64,000 nt of DNA. Origin: CAVUBL01 sp963739795. GTDB taxonomy: Bacteria > Acidobacteriota > Thermoanaerobaculia > Multivoradales > DATKCC01. A program made the translations under genes and the position numbers. Location of the stretch: contig CAVUBL010000012.1 of assembly GCA_963739795.1 (NCBI GenBank), positions 1 through 64,000 of the forward strand, written 5' to 3'. This document shows positions 52,634-62,477 of the stretch, piece by piece. Each line of letters starts with the position of its first letter. Position 1 is the stretch's first letter. The notes below the pieces were generated by a model. It saw only the letters and a list, made by a program, of their open reading frames with translations. It searched no databases and had not been told where the DNA came from.

Positions 52634-54982
52634 TCACTGGAGCCTGGCGGAGAGATCGTACGTGGCGACGTTGAGGGCCGCGTCGGTCACCCGGAGCAGA
52701 AGGAGCTTCGCCCCATTCGGCACCGGGATCTCCAGGACCTCGCGACGGGCGTCGAGGAGGCCGTCAGCGGCGGGGGCCGGCTTCCAGTCGCCGGCGTTCA
52801 CGCTCACCTCGGCGGCGCGGAGCGGGTTCCACGCGTCTTCGAGCACCACCCGGAGCGTGCCGCCGCCTGAACCTCCTTTGCGCGTCGCCTCCACCAAATT
52901 CGGCGGCGAGTGGTCGATGACCACCGGCTCGGAGAGCTCCTCGCCCGTCTCGCCTTCGCCGGGCGCGTTCTCCTTCGCGTCCGAGGCGGTCAGGCGGAAG
53001 CGGTAGACCCCGTCGGGCAGCACCGTGGAGTCGAAGCTGTAGTAGTCGTCGTCGAGGTCGTCGGCCACGGTAAGCCAGTCGCCCCCGGCTCCGACTCCGG
53101 CCCCGCTCCCGGCCCCTTTCCCGGTCTTGCCCGCCGTCTCGCCCGTCAGATCAAGGGGCCGGAACTGGAGCGAGTAGACGAGGTCGTCGCCGTTGGGGTC
53201 CGCCGCGGACCAGCGGAACGAGCGGTAGCCCTTCTTCCAGAGGGTCTTGACGCGCCCCTCCTCCGTCGCGTTCGCCTTCTCGAGGGTCGTGAAGATCCCC
53301 TGCTTGTTGGGGTGCGCGGGCTCGTAGACCTGCTGCGACGGGTTGAAGCCGGCGGGCACCAGGATCTCCCCGGGATCGAGCACCTGGAACGCGGAGATCT
53401 TGGGCCGCAGGTTCTCCTGCCGGTAGGAGAGCTCGACGCCGTCGATCCTCGGTGAGCTCTCCGCGCCTCCCCCACCCTCGAGGGTCACCCGCCACTGGAC
53501 GTAGCGCCCCTCCGGCACGCCGGCCAGAGAGACCTCGCCCTCGGCCGACGGCGCCCTCGGCTCGGTCCAGTCCGACCAGGTGGCATCGGGCTCTTCCGAG
53601 ACGCCGCTCCGGGCGGCGAACTCGACCTTTCCGCCCTTGTCTCCCTTGCCCGCCGCGCCGCGCCAGGAGAGGGTCCCGAAGCGGGCGACGGCCCCGGCGT
53701 CCAGGGCCGGGCTGGTGTAGGTGCCCTTCCGCTCCCTGGCGGCGGTCAAGCGGTAGACGGCCGGCGCGTTGGTGGTGGCGAAGGCCGGCCCGGGCTCGCC
53801 GGGCAGCAGGGCCACCACCTGGCGCTCTTCGACCTCTTTCTCGAGCACCATCTGGCGGCCGTCGAAGCTGTAGAGCTTGCCCTCGAGACCGGTGGCCACC
53901 CACAGCCTGCCGCGGTTCCAAAGGAGGTCGAAGACGGTCTCGTCGTCGAAGCTCCAGACCGGCGTGACCACGCCCTCCGGCGAGATCGAGAGCACCTCGG
54001 AGCGCTTGCCGGAAAAGCCCGCCGGCCGGCTGCCGGCCGCCGCCGGCCCGACGTGGACCGTGACGGTCGGCTTGCCCTTCGCCCCCGGCTCCCCAGGCGT
54101 GGCCCCGGCCGCCGCCTGGCCCGACTTGGCCGCGGCGCGCGCGCTCGCCGCGGCGGCCGCCGCCAGGTCGACCGGGCTCGCCTCGGAGGCGATGGCCGCG
54201 GCGTAGAACGAGCCGTCGGCCCCATCGCCCCCATCCCCGTGGGCTGCGAAGGCGACCACCTCGGGCTGGTCGGCGTCGTAGAGGGTGCGCGCCTTCGAGC
54301 CATCGGCCGCGACGCGCAGGATCAGCCCATCGCCGGCGGTCCCCACCAGGATGTCGCCGCCGGGCAGCACGGCGAGGCTGCGCACGTGGGTGTCATCGCT
54401 GTCGTAGAGGACCGAGCCCTCGCCTTTGCCGGTCACCCGGAAGAGCTTGCCCGAGGTCCCGGTGCCCACCAGCAAGGATCCGTCCTTCGCCCGCGCCAGG
54501 GCCCAGACGTAGGTCTCGCCGGTGTCGAACCAGAGCGCCTTCTCCGGCGTGAGGTCCTTGGCCCCGGGCGGGATCCGGTAGACCTTGCCCCCGGGCGAGA
54601 CCCCGGCGAACACGGTGCCGTCCGGGTCCGCCCAGACGGCGAAGACCTGCCCCTCGGACGCGGCGAGGAGCTCCTCGACCGTGCCGTCCCGGTGCACCAG
54701 GAGCACCTTGCCGTCGTTGCCGGTGCCCACCACCCAGCCCTTGGGATGGGGCGCCGCCGAGAACAGGAAAGGCTCTCCGACGGCGGCGACGCGCTCGGCG
54801 CGGTCGGCGAGCTGCAGGCGGCCCTCCGAGTCGATGCTCACCCCCTCGAGGGTGCCTTTGAGGAAGGCCTTCTGGCTCTGGAGCTGGAAGATCTTCACCT
54901 GGGTCGCCCCGGCCGGCGCCGTCGCGGTGAGGCCCAGGGAAAGAACCAGGGAGGTCGCCAGGAGTCCGCCGCACCGGCTCAT
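52634..54982 (-). CDS. Exported beta-propeller protein
   Basis: 782 aa. Signal peptide to A-G-A-T. Residues ~40-400 are repeated blades of a beta-propeller (D-G-x-V-F-A-G, G-T-G-x-x-G-K-L-F-R, D-G-S-K-A-R-T-L-Y). Beta-sandwich modules follow: a low-complexity Ala-rich insert near 260-300, W-x-D-W-T near 475, and a final Fn3-like domain. No catalytic motif. Its start overlaps the end of the S55-like gene by 4 bp, so the two are expressed together and may work as a surface pair. Confidence 0.8.
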   Translation of the reverse strand: MSRCGGLLATSLVLSLGLTATAPAGATQVKIFQLQSQKAFLKGTLEGVSIDSEGRLQLADRAERVAAVGEPFLFSAAPHPKGWVVGTGNDGKVLLVHRDGTVEELLAASEGQVFAVWADPDGTVFAGVSPGGKVYRIPPGAKDLTPEKALWFDTGETYVWALARAKDGSLLVGTGTSGKLFRVTGKGEGSVLYDSDDTHVRSLAVLPGGDILVGTAGDGLILRVAADGSKARTLYDADQPEVVAFAAHGDGGDGADGSFYAAAIASEASPVDLAAAAAASARAAAKSGQAAAGATPGEPGAKGKPTVTVHVGPAAAGSRPAGFSGKRSEVLSISPEGVVTPVWSFDDETVFDLLWNRGRLWVATGLEGKLYSFDGRQMVLEKEVEERQVVALLPGEPGPAFATTNAPAVYRLTAARERKGTYTSPALDAGAVARFGTLSWRGAAGKGDKGGKVEFAARSGVSEEPDATWSDWTEPRAPSAEGEVSLAGVPEGRYVQWRVTLEGGGGAESSPRIDGVELSYRQENLRPKISAFQVLDPGEILVPAGFNPSQQVYEPAHPNKQGIFTTLEKANATEEGRVKTLWKKGYRSFRWSAADPNGDDLVYSLQFRPLDLTGETAGKTGKGAGSGAGVGAGGDWLTVADDLDDDYYSFDSTVLPDGVYRFRLTASDAKENAPGEGETGEELSEPVVIDHSPPNLVEATRKGGSGGGTLRVVLEDAWNPLRAAEVSVNAGDWKPAPAADGLLDARREVLEIPVPNGAKLLLLRVTDAALNVATYDLSARLQ

Positions 54983-57027
54983 CGCTCACCTCCCACCGTG
55001 CCGGTCGCCGGTGCGCCCTGGCCGCCCGCCTTCTCTTCCGGTGGCGGTGGAGCGTCGGGCTCGGGCTCGTCGGGCGGCGGCCCGGCCTCCTCCGCGTCTC
55101 CGTGCCCGCGCTCGGACTGGGCGAGGTCGGGCTCGCGGCGCCGCAGCTCGAGGTCGATGCGCGCGACGCCCGAGGCCGGGAACGGCAGGGAGTCGACCGT
55201 CATCTGGGTCAGGGCGAGGCCCAGGGGCTTGGCACCGCCGGAGCCGGCGGCCCGCCAGATCGACTGGATCGAGCCGGGTAGCCGCGGCAGGGTGTTGCCC
55301 GCCACCGACAGGCCGCTGTCCCGGAAGACCTCCAGCACCAGGAGGTCCCGATTCGAGTGCATGGAGCGCAGAAGCCCCAGGGCCTGGGGGAAGGTGACCG
55401 GCTGGACCGGCTCGAGGGCCATCCGTGCGGCGTCGATGCTCTGGCCGTCGCCCACCACGAGAGAGAGGCGGCCGGAGGGCAGGTCCTCGGGCACCTTCAC
55501 CTCCACGGTCCGCCGGAAGCTCGCCCCCTGGAAGCTCTTGAAGTCCAGGTTGAGCCGCACGCGCTCGCCGGGGTGGACCACCGCCCGCTCGGCGTGGGCC
55601 GCCGCCAGGGAGGCGTTGCGCGGCTTGGCGGTCTGGTGGATCACCGCGTCGATCCCGGTGATCTCCACCTTCTCCAGGGAGTTGCCGGTCAGGTAGCCGG
55701 CGAGGGCCACGAGGTAGGCGGACGCGTCGGACGCCGCGGTCGGGCCGTCGAAGCTCTGGCGCACCGGCACGTCCCCCCAGCGGGCCAGGTGGAACGTGGC
55801 GTCGAGGTCGAGGCCCTGGGGACCGTTGGAGAAGCTGGCCGAGTTGATGCCGCCGACGGTGGCGGCGGCGAGGAGGGCGGGCACGAGCTGCGGCACCGCC
55901 GCCAGCCGCATGTGGTAGTCGCGGGCGCGCAGACCCCGGACCGACAGGTGGAACGGGATCATGGGCGCCGTCGCGCCCAGGCGGCCCCGGATGCCGGCCT
56001 GGGAGTCGGTCTCGAAGGCGCCGACCACAGGCCCCAGGTTCGAGATCTTGAAAGAGTTGTAGTTGCTGGGCAGGACGGTGAGGATCTCCGCCGAGGCCAT
56101 GGGCACGTCGAGGGGCCCGTAACCGAGGAAGGCGTGGCCGAAGGCCAGGATCTCCGAGCCGTGGCGCTCGGTCACCGTGCCGGTGGCGGCGAGCTGGAGG
56201 TCGCCGTCCACCAGGACCGCGGCCACCGGCGCTCCGTTCTGGAGCGCAGGGAGCGCGTCGGAGGTGGCGCCGCCGCTCGCCGCCACCTCCCCCAGGCTGC
56301 CGGCGAGGAGCTTGCGGGCGGTCTCGCCGAAGCCGCTCGTGGCCCACTCGATCGCCGAGCGGGCGCCGGGGGCGGCCTGTCCGAGGCGCGGCGCGAGGGC
56401 GGAGAGCACCGTCTCGAGGTATCCCTCGGGCACTTTGCCCGCCAGCAGGCTCGCCAGGTCCAGCGGCGGCGTGGCCGGCGTGGACAGGTCGGTGGCCGAG
56501 CCCACGGGCACCGGATCGCGCCCGTCGGGCCGGTCGGGCGCGTCGAGGCCGGAGGGCAGCTCGCCGATCGAGCGCATGGCGTCGATGGGAGTGATCCCGG
56601 CGATCGCCTCCTTGGCGAAGGGCCAGGCGAAGGCGACCGCGCCCACCAGGTGGCCGTCGATGAACACCGGGCTGCCGCTCATCCCCTGGACCACGCCGCT
56701 CTCATCGAGCCCGTGGCCCGACAGTCGGGCGAGGACGTAGGAAGCGCTCGGATCGGTGTTGTGCAGCACCCCCAGCACCTCCACGTCGAAGCGCTCGGGC
56801 TCGCTGCCGGCGAACACCGTGAGGCCGTAGCCGGTCTGGCCGCGGGTGATCTTGTCCACCGGCAGGCTGGCCAGGCGCGGAGTCGATTCCGGCGGCGACC
56901 CCGAGGAGGCCAGCGGCGGGTCCGGAGCCCGCGGGGGCACGGGGAGGGCCGCCGCGGCGCCCCCGGAGAGGAGCAGGCCGAGGCCAGCGAGGAGGAGGGC
57001 GAGACCGGCTGGACGCGAAGACTTCAT
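54979..57027 (-). CDS. SpoIVB-type (S55) peptidase-domain protein
   Basis: 682 aa from ATG 57027 behind GGGAG. Signal peptide, then G-Q-T-G-Y-G-L-T-V-F-A-G (~50) and the S55 core with G-V-V-Q-G-M-S-G-S-P-V-F-I-D-G-H-L-V-G-A-V near 110, supplying the catalytic Ser. S55 is the SpoIVB serine peptidase family; outside spore formers such proteins are exported and of unknown target. The remaining ~500 residues are beta-rich. Coupled to the beta-propeller gene. Confidence 0.85.
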   Translation of the reverse strand: MKSSRPAGLALLLAGLGLLLSGGAAAALPVPPRAPDPPLASSGSPPESTPRLASLPVDKITRGQTGYGLTVFAGSEPERFDVEVLGVLHNTDPSASYVLARLSGHGLDESGVVQGMSGSPVFIDGHLVGAVAFAWPFAKEAIAGITPIDAMRSIGELPSGLDAPDRPDGRDPVPVGSATDLSTPATPPLDLASLLAGKVPEGYLETVLSALAPRLGQAAPGARSAIEWATSGFGETARKLLAGSLGEVAASGGATSDALPALQNGAPVAAVLVDGDLQLAATGTVTERHGSEILAFGHAFLGYGPLDVPMASAEILTVLPSNYNSFKISNLGPVVGAFETDSQAGIRGRLGATAPMIPFHLSVRGLRARDYHMRLAAVPQLVPALLAAATVGGINSASFSNGPQGLDLDATFHLARWGDVPVRQSFDGPTAASDASAYLVALAGYLTGNSLEKVEITGIDAVIHQTAKPRNASLAAAHAERAVVHPGERVRLNLDFKSFQGASFRRTVEVKVPEDLPSGRLSLVVGDGQSIDAARMALEPVQPVTFPQALGLLRSMHSNRDLLVLEVFRDSGLSVAGNTLPRLPGSIQSIWRAAGSGGAKPLGLALTQMTVDSLPFPASGVARIDLELRRREPDLAQSERGHGDAEEAGPPPDEPEPDAPPPPEEKAGGQGAPATGTVGGER

Positions 57028-57144
57028 GTCATAACTCCCACCGTCGGGCGGACGCCTCCACGGCGCCCGGCCCATGGGTCGTGTGATTCTCTCAGATGCG
57101 TTGTTCGCGAGCACCCCGAACGGGGCCTCCCAGGTCAGGGTGTA

Positions 57145-57840
57145 TCAAGTCACCGTAGCGAGACGCCGCCGGATCTCGGCGGTCGGCACCGCGCCCTCCC
57201 GAAGGACTTCCAGCCGGCCGCCCGCCTCCCCGCCCCCACTGGGCCAACCGAGCCGGACGATCGTGGACGGCGCGCCGCCGGGCAGCCGGCCGCCGTCGAC
57301 GACGGCGGCGTCCTCGCCGGCGAGGAGGCTCGCGGCGGTCGCCGGATCGAGCACCGGCGCCCCGCCGCTCCGGTTGGCGCTGGTGGCGGTGAGGGGCCGG
57401 CCAAGCCGGGCGAGGAGGCGCCGGAGCTCCGGATGCCCCGGGACCCGCACCGCCACCGAGCCGCCGCCCGCCGCCGCCGGCAGGGGTTCCCGGCCCGCGC
57501 CGGTCTCCGGGCGGGCGAGGGGCAGGACCACGGTGACCGCGCCCGGCCAGAGCGCCCCCAGGCGGCCGGCGTCGAGGGCTCCCGGAGCCACCCCGAGGGC
57601 GGCGACCTGGTCGAGGTCCGCCGCCACCACCGGCAACGGCTTGCCGGCGTCCCGGCCCTTCACGCGGTAGACGGCTCGCACCCCCCGCTCGCTGCGGGGG
57701 TCGGCGGCCAGGCCGTAGCTCGACTCGGTGGGGATGGCGAGGACCCCGCCCCGGTCGAGGATCTCGCGTAGCAGGGCGACCGGCTCGCCGAAGCGCCAGA
57801 TCCGGACGGATGCTCGGGGACCGGGCGCCCCCCTAGCCAT
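57145..57840 (-). CDS. tsaC: Threonylcarbamoyl-AMP synthase (Sua5/YrdC family)
   Basis: 231 aa. Makes L-threonylcarbamoyl-AMP for the t6A37 modification of ANN-decoding tRNAs. I-P-T-E-S-S-Y-G-L-A-A-D near residue 35, K-G-R-D-x-x-K-P-L near 60 and T-S-A-N-R-S-G near 148 are the YrdC substrate motifs. Lacks the Sua5 C-terminal domain. Its start overlaps the recN stop by 8 bp, so it is likely co-expressed with recN. Confidence 0.9.
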   Translation of the reverse strand: MARGAPGPRASVRIWRFGEPVALLREILDRGGVLAIPTESSYGLAADPRSERGVRAVYRVKGRDAGKPLPVVAADLDQVAALGVAPGALDAGRLGALWPGAVTVVLPLARPETGAGREPLPAAAGGGSVAVRVPGHPELRRLLARLGRPLTATSANRSGGAPVLDPATAASLLAGEDAAVVDGGRLPGGAPSTIVRLGWPSGGGEAGGRLEVLREGAVPTAEIRRRLATVT

Positions 57841-59587
57841 CTTCGGCGACGGCCGCCTCCAGGAGCTCCCGGGCGTGGGAGACGGAGAGCTCGGTGACCT
57901 TGCGGCCGGCGAGCATGCGAGCGAGCTCCTCGACCCGCACCTCGTCCTCCAGAGCCTCGACCGAGGTCGACGTGCGCTCCCCCTCGACGCTCTTGGCGAC
58001 CCGGAAGTGGCGGTGGCCGTAGCTCGCCACCTGGGGCAGGTGAGTCACGGCGAGGATCTGGCCGCTCGCCGCCAGGCGCCGCAGCTTGCGGCCGAGGGCC
58101 GCGGCCTGCGCCCCACCGATGCCCACGTCGACCTCGTCGAAAATGAGGGTGGGGCTCGCCTCCCGGTCCCCCCGGGTCGCGAGCTGGAGGCCCAGGGAGA
58201 CCCGCGAGAGCTCGCCGCCCGAGGCGATCTTGGCCAGCGGCTGGGCCTCCTCCCCGGGGTTGGGCGCGAACAGGAAGACCACCTGGTCGACGCCCTCGGC
58301 GCCGAAGTCCACCGCGTCGCCGTCGACCTCGAGGGGGCTGTCCTGGCGCGGGCGGCGGCGAAGCTCCACCTCGAGGCGGGCCTTGGCGAGGCCGAGCTCG
58401 CCGATCTCGCCGTGGATCGCCTCGACCAGGGCGCCGCCCCACTCGACGCGGCGGCGGGAGAGCTCGAGGGCCTCCTTGCGGTAGGCGGCGAGGGCCGCGG
58501 CGGTCTTCGCCGCCAGCTCGTCGCGGCTCTCGGAGGCCCCTTCCAGGCGCTCGATCTCGAAACCGATCTCCCGGCGCCGCTCGAGGATCGCCGCGCTCGA
58601 GCCGCCGTACTTCTTGGCCAGGCGCTCGATCGCCGCCAGCCGATCCTCCACCTCGTCCAGGCGCCCCGGCTCGACGTCGATGGCGTCCACCCGGTGCCGG
58701 ATCGAGCGCGCCGCCTCCTCCAGGCGGATCCGGACCTCCTCGAGCTCGGCCCGCCAGGCGGCGGCCTCGCCCTGCCAGGCCTCGATCCCGGCGAGGAGGT
58801 CCTCGCTCTTGGCGAGGCGGTCGACGGCCGAGCCCTCGTCCTCGAACAGGACCTCGGCCGAGGTGCCCAGGGCGTGGGTGATGGCCTCGGCGTGGCGCAG
58901 CAGGTCGCGCTCGGCCCGCAGCTCCTCGTCCTCGCCGGCGCGCAGGGCCGCGGCGTCGATCTCGCCGGCCTGGAAGCGCAGCAGGTCGAGGCGCTCCCGG
59001 CGAATCCGCTGGTCGCCCGAGAGCTCGGCGAGGCGGCCGGCGACCTCCGCCCAGCCGTCGTACGCCTCCGCCACCCGCGCGAGCAGCTCCCGCGCCTCGC
59101 GTCCTCCCGAGCGGTCGAGCCACGCGCGCTGCAGGTCGGGGGCCACCAGGCCCAGCTCTTCGCGCTGGCCGTGGATGCGCAGGAGGTACGGGGCGAGGTC
59201 GGCGAGCACCCGCACGGTCGCCGGCTGGTCGTTGACGAAGACCCGGTTGCGGCCGTTACGGTGGATCTCGCGGCGCACCAGGAGCTCGGCCTCGGCGTCT
59301 CCCCCCTCAGGGCCGCCCTCGTCCCCTTCGGGGTCGATCCCCGCGTCGGCGAGCACCCGTCGCCAGCCCTCCCCCACCGGCTCGAAGACCGCCGCCACGG
59401 TGAGGGCCTCGGTGCCGGCCCGGATCATGTCGCCGGAGGCCCGGGCGCCGGCGAGGAGGGCCAGCGAGTCGACGACGATCGACTTGCCGGCGCCGGTCTC
59501 GCCGGAGAGCACGTTGAAGCCCGGACCGAAGGTCACCGAGGCCTTCGCGAGGACGGCCAGGTTGCGAACGTGGAGCTCGCGGAGCAC
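57833..59587 (-). CDS. recN: DNA repair protein RecN
   Basis: 584 aa from GTG 59587. SMC-like ATPase for recombinational repair of double-strand breaks. Walker A G-E-T-G-A-G-K-S near 30, a long coiled coil (~150-370), ABC signature A-S-G-G-E-L-S-R near 440, and Walker B L-I-F-D-E-V-D-V-G-I-G-G near 470. Full length. Confidence 0.93.
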   Translation of the reverse strand: MLRELHVRNLAVLAKASVTFGPGFNVLSGETGAGKSIVVDSLALLAGARASGDMIRAGTEALTVAAVFEPVGEGWRRVLADAGIDPEGDEGGPEGGDAEAELLVRREIHRNGRNRVFVNDQPATVRVLADLAPYLLRIHGQREELGLVAPDLQRAWLDRSGGREARELLARVAEAYDGWAEVAGRLAELSGDQRIRRERLDLLRFQAGEIDAAALRAGEDEELRAERDLLRHAEAITHALGTSAEVLFEDEGSAVDRLAKSEDLLAGIEAWQGEAAAWRAELEEVRIRLEEAARSIRHRVDAIDVEPGRLDEVEDRLAAIERLAKKYGGSSAAILERRREIGFEIERLEGASESRDELAAKTAAALAAYRKEALELSRRRVEWGGALVEAIHGEIGELGLAKARLEVELRRRPRQDSPLEVDGDAVDFGAEGVDQVVFLFAPNPGEEAQPLAKIASGGELSRVSLGLQLATRGDREASPTLIFDEVDVGIGGAQAAALGRKLRRLAASGQILAVTHLPQVASYGHRHFRVAKSVEGERTSTSVEALEDEVRVEELARMLAGRKVTELSVSHARELLEAAVAEDG

Positions 59588-59688
59588 CGGGGTCAGCGGA
59601 AGGAGTTGATCGACTGGGCGCGGGGCATCGGCGCGCGAGTGTATCAGAGGTGGATGGAGGGCTTCGGGAGCGGCGCGGGCCGCTTCCC

Positions 59689-60591
59689 CTACGCCCTGAA
59701 GCCGAGGGCGGCGCGCGCCACGTGGCCGGCGATCTCGGGATTTTCCCGCAGCCGGCGCATGGAGTAGGCGTACCACTCCCGTCCGTAGGGCGTGTAGATG
59801 CGCATCGGGTGGCCGCCGTCGATGAGCAGGTCGCGCAGCTCGTGGTCGACGCCCAGGAGCATTTGGAACTCGTAGCGGTCCCGGGGAACGCCGAGGCGGT
59901 CGAGGAGGGCCGTGGCGGCGCACACCAGGTACTCGTCGTGGGTGGCGATGCCCACGTAGACGCCGCGGGCCAGGAGCTTCTCGAGGGCGGCCACGAAGTT
60001 GCGGCGCACCGTCTCGTGGCCCTTCCAGGCGATCCGCCGGGGCTCGATGTAGATCCCCTTGCACAGGCGCACGTTGGCCCCTTCGGCGGGCAGGGCCTCG
60101 ACGTCGGCCAGGGTGCGGCGCATGTAGGCCTGGAGCACGCAGCCGACGTTGCCGTAGCGCTGGTGGAGGTCGCGGTAGATCCGCAGCGTGGCGTCGGTGG
60201 TGCCGGCGTCCTCCATGTCGATGCGCACGAAGTTGCCCCGCTCGCCCGCCGCCCGGACGATCCGCTCGGCGTTGCCGTGGCAGAAGCCCTCGTCGATCGC
60301 GAGGCCGAACATGGTGAGCTTGATCGACAGGTTGGAGTCGACGCCCTCGCGGTCGATCCTCTCGATCACCCGCACGCACTCCTCGGTGAACTCGGTGGCC
60401 CGCTCCCGGTCCCGGACCTCCTCGCCGAGCACGTCCAGGGTCGACTTCGCCCCGCGCCGGTTGATGCCGCGCACGGTCTCGATGGCGTCGTCCAGGGTGT
60501 CGCCCGCCACGTAGCGCCGGGAGACGCGGCGCACGATGGGCTTGGGGACCAGCGGCAGGGTGGTCACCAGCAACCGGCTAAACACACTCAT
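59689..60591 (-). CDS. Proline dehydrogenase
   Basis: 300 aa from ATG 60591. FAD-dependent oxidation of proline to pyrroline-5-carboxylate. TIM-barrel PRODH motifs: S-I-K-L-T-M-F-G near 87, R-I-D-M-E-D near 122, R-L-C-K-G near 178, and the substrate-binding Y-A-Y-S-M-R-R-L-R-E-N near the end. A separate enzyme, not a PutA fusion; the P5C dehydrogenase is not in the window. It follows the diiron oxygenase gene by 38 bp. Confidence 0.9.
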   Translation of the reverse strand: MSVFSRLLVTTLPLVPKPIVRRVSRRYVAGDTLDDAIETVRGINRRGAKSTLDVLGEEVRDRERATEFTEECVRVIERIDREGVDSNLSIKLTMFGLAIDEGFCHGNAERIVRAAGERGNFVRIDMEDAGTTDATLRIYRDLHQRYGNVGCVLQAYMRRTLADVEALPAEGANVRLCKGIYIEPRRIAWKGHETVRRNFVAALEKLLARGVYVGIATHDEYLVCAATALLDRLGVPRDRYEFQMLLGVDHELRDLLIDGGHPMRIYTPYGREWYAYSMRRLRENPEIAGHVARAALGFRA

Positions 60592-60629
60592 GCCGCCTCT
60601 CCTTGCCCGTCGCTCGGCGCGGGGGTCGT

Positions 60630-61961
60630 CTACGTGGTTGCGGTTTCGGTGGGGGTGGCGGCCGGGGTTTCGACGACCCAGCGCACCGACCTCGAGCACG
60701 GGCAGGTGCCGGCCACCCGGCGCAAGGCCGGGAGCTGGCGCGAGGCCTCGTCGGCGCTCATCTCGCCCGCCTCGACCTGGTGCAGGCGGTCGACGAAGTC
60801 CTTGAAGTCGCTCGACGCCAGGTAGGACTCGGGCAGGGTCCGGCGCAGGTGCTCGAGGTACTCGGCCGGGGTCTCGAAGCTCTCGCCTTGCGAGCCCACG
60901 CTGCGGAAGGCGGGCACGCCGCGGCGGCGGAAGTAGTCCCGGTGCGGCAGATAGAGCAGCTCCTCGGGCCGCACGCCCTGGACCGTCTCGCCGGCCTCCA
61001 GGCGGCTCATGGCCTGGTTGGCCTCGGGCAGATCGAGCTCCGGCAGGCGGGCGCGGAGGTAGCGCATGTTCAGGTCGCGCACGACCTTCGCCACCTCCTG
61101 GTAGTACTGCTCCTGGGCCTCGGCGTTCTTCATGGGCTTCAGGCCATAGCGCACGTTGGTGCCGCCGCCGCGCTCGTCGCCGAACATCTCCAGGCCCCGG
61201 GGCAGCCACTTGTTGATCGCCTTCTGGAGCATCTCCATGGTGATGTACACCTCGCCTTCGGCCGCCTTCTGGGCCCAGCGGCGCATGGGGACGACGCCGG
61301 TGGCCAGGTGGAAGGCCTCCTCCCGGAGCATCTGGGGCATGGACTCGGCCATGGGCCGGTAGGCGCTCACCCGCTGCATGGAGAGCTGGTACTTGCCCAC
61401 CCGGTCGATCAGGCAGCAGAAGGTGACGTTGTCGACGAAGGAGTCGAAGTCGATGTTGAACGCCCCGAGGATGTGGGAGCCGGTGGTCATGGACAGGATG
61501 TCCTCGATCACCTCGGCGCTCGACTCTTTCGACACCGCGCTCCAGTCGTCCTCCACCAGCAGGTGGAGCATCTGGTAGCCGTGGCGCAGCTCCTCGGCCA
61601 TCATCCGGAGCACCCAGAACTGCTCCTCCTCCTCTTGCGCCCGGGCCAGGGTCAAGCGGTGCTGCTGGATCGAGCCGAACTCGGTGGAGGCCTGGGCCTT
61701 GATCGCCCCGAACACGTGGTGGGCCTGCTCCGGGTGCATCTCCGAGGCCCGCGTGTACTTCGGCTTGCCCTTCTCGTCGCCGACCTCGATCTCGCTGCAC
61801 ATGCCCATCTCGCGGTAGGCGCACAGCTCCAGGCGCGAGTCGTTGGGGAAGTGCTTCTCCCAGTTGTCCATCAGGAAGTCGAAGTCGGTGAGGTAGGTGT
61901 CCTTCCACCGCAAGACGGCTTCGTGGAAGGGCTTGGGCAGGCTGGCGGTGCGTGTATTCAT
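60630..61961 (-). CDS. Ferritin-like diiron oxygenase (PaaA/BoxB-type)
   Basis: 443 aa. A four-helix-bundle diiron protein: first ligand in S-T-E-F-G-S-I-Q-Q-H, then E-E-L-R-H-G-Y-Q near 120 and E-E-A-F-H-L-A-T-G near 214, the E-x-x-R/F-H pairs of phenylacetyl-CoA and benzoyl-CoA oxygenase subunits. It should activate O2 to epoxidise or hydroxylate a CoA-bound substrate. No other Paa/Box genes are adjacent, so substrate and reductase are unknown. The Thr/Ala-rich C-terminal 15 residues look like an untidy extension. Confidence 0.8.
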   Translation of the reverse strand: MNTRTASLPKPFHEAVLRWKDTYLTDFDFLMDNWEKHFPNDSRLELCAYREMGMCSEIEVGDEKGKPKYTRASEMHPEQAHHVFGAIKAQASTEFGSIQQHRLTLARAQEEEEQFWVLRMMAEELRHGYQMLHLLVEDDWSAVSKESSAEVIEDILSMTTGSHILGAFNIDFDSFVDNVTFCCLIDRVGKYQLSMQRVSAYRPMAESMPQMLREEAFHLATGVVPMRRWAQKAAEGEVYITMEMLQKAINKWLPRGLEMFGDERGGGTNVRYGLKPMKNAEAQEQYYQEVAKVVRDLNMRYLRARLPELDLPEANQAMSRLEAGETVQGVRPEELLYLPHRDYFRRRGVPAFRSVGSQGESFETPAEYLEHLRRTLPESYLASSDFKDFVDRLHQVEAGEMSADEASRQLPALRRVAGTCPCSRSVRWVVETPAATPTETATT

Positions 61962-61992
61962 AGAGGCTCGTTCCTCGGGAGATCGGTAGGGG

Positions 61993-62451
61993 TCACTCCA
62001 GGTCCAGGACGAACGGCTTCAGCGGCGCCGGCGCGAAGCCCAGGGAGCGGAAGAAGCCGGCGATGTCGCCCATCTCCTCCTCGTCGACCAGGGTCCGGAC
62101 CCGGATCGCGCCCTCGGAGCGGAAGTGGTCGAGGACGGCCTCGGCCATCCGCCGTCCGACCGAGCGGCCACGGGCCTCGGGATCGACGCCCAGGACCTCG
62201 ATCCACCCGGTGGGCTCTTCCAGGCCGAAGTCGCCGCTCCTCACTTCGCCGAGCATGAAGCCGACGACCTTGCCGTCGGCGCCGACCGCCACCACCGAAG
62301 CGTCCGGGTCTCTGCGGATGTAGTACCCGAGGCGCCGCTCCCAGACTTCCGGGCGGTACCGGCCGCCGATCTTCTCGTCGATGGCGACGATGTCGCCGAT
62401 GTCGAGCTCGTCGGCCGGGCGGATGGTGACCTCTTCGATCGTCTCGGGCAT
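61993..62451 (-). CDS. GNAT N-acetyltransferase
   Basis: 152 aa from ATG 62451. V-T-I-R-P-A-D near the start and the acetyl-CoA site G-V-D-P-E-A-R-G-R-S-V-G-R-R-M near 92 are visible. Related in layout to RimI-like enzymes. Lies 26 bp after lipA and 31 bp before the diiron oxygenase, so probably in one operon. Substrate unknown. Confidence 0.85.
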   Translation of the reverse strand: MPETIEEVTIRPADELDIGDIVAIDEKIGGRYRPEVWERRLGYYIRRDPDASVVAVGADGKVVGFMLGEVRSGDFGLEEPTGWIEVLGVDPEARGRSVGRRMAEAVLDHFRSEGAIRVRTLVDEEEMGDIAGFFRSLGFAPAPLKPFVLDLE

Positions 62452-62477
62452 TCGGTGGGTTCCTCGGGAAGGCCGGC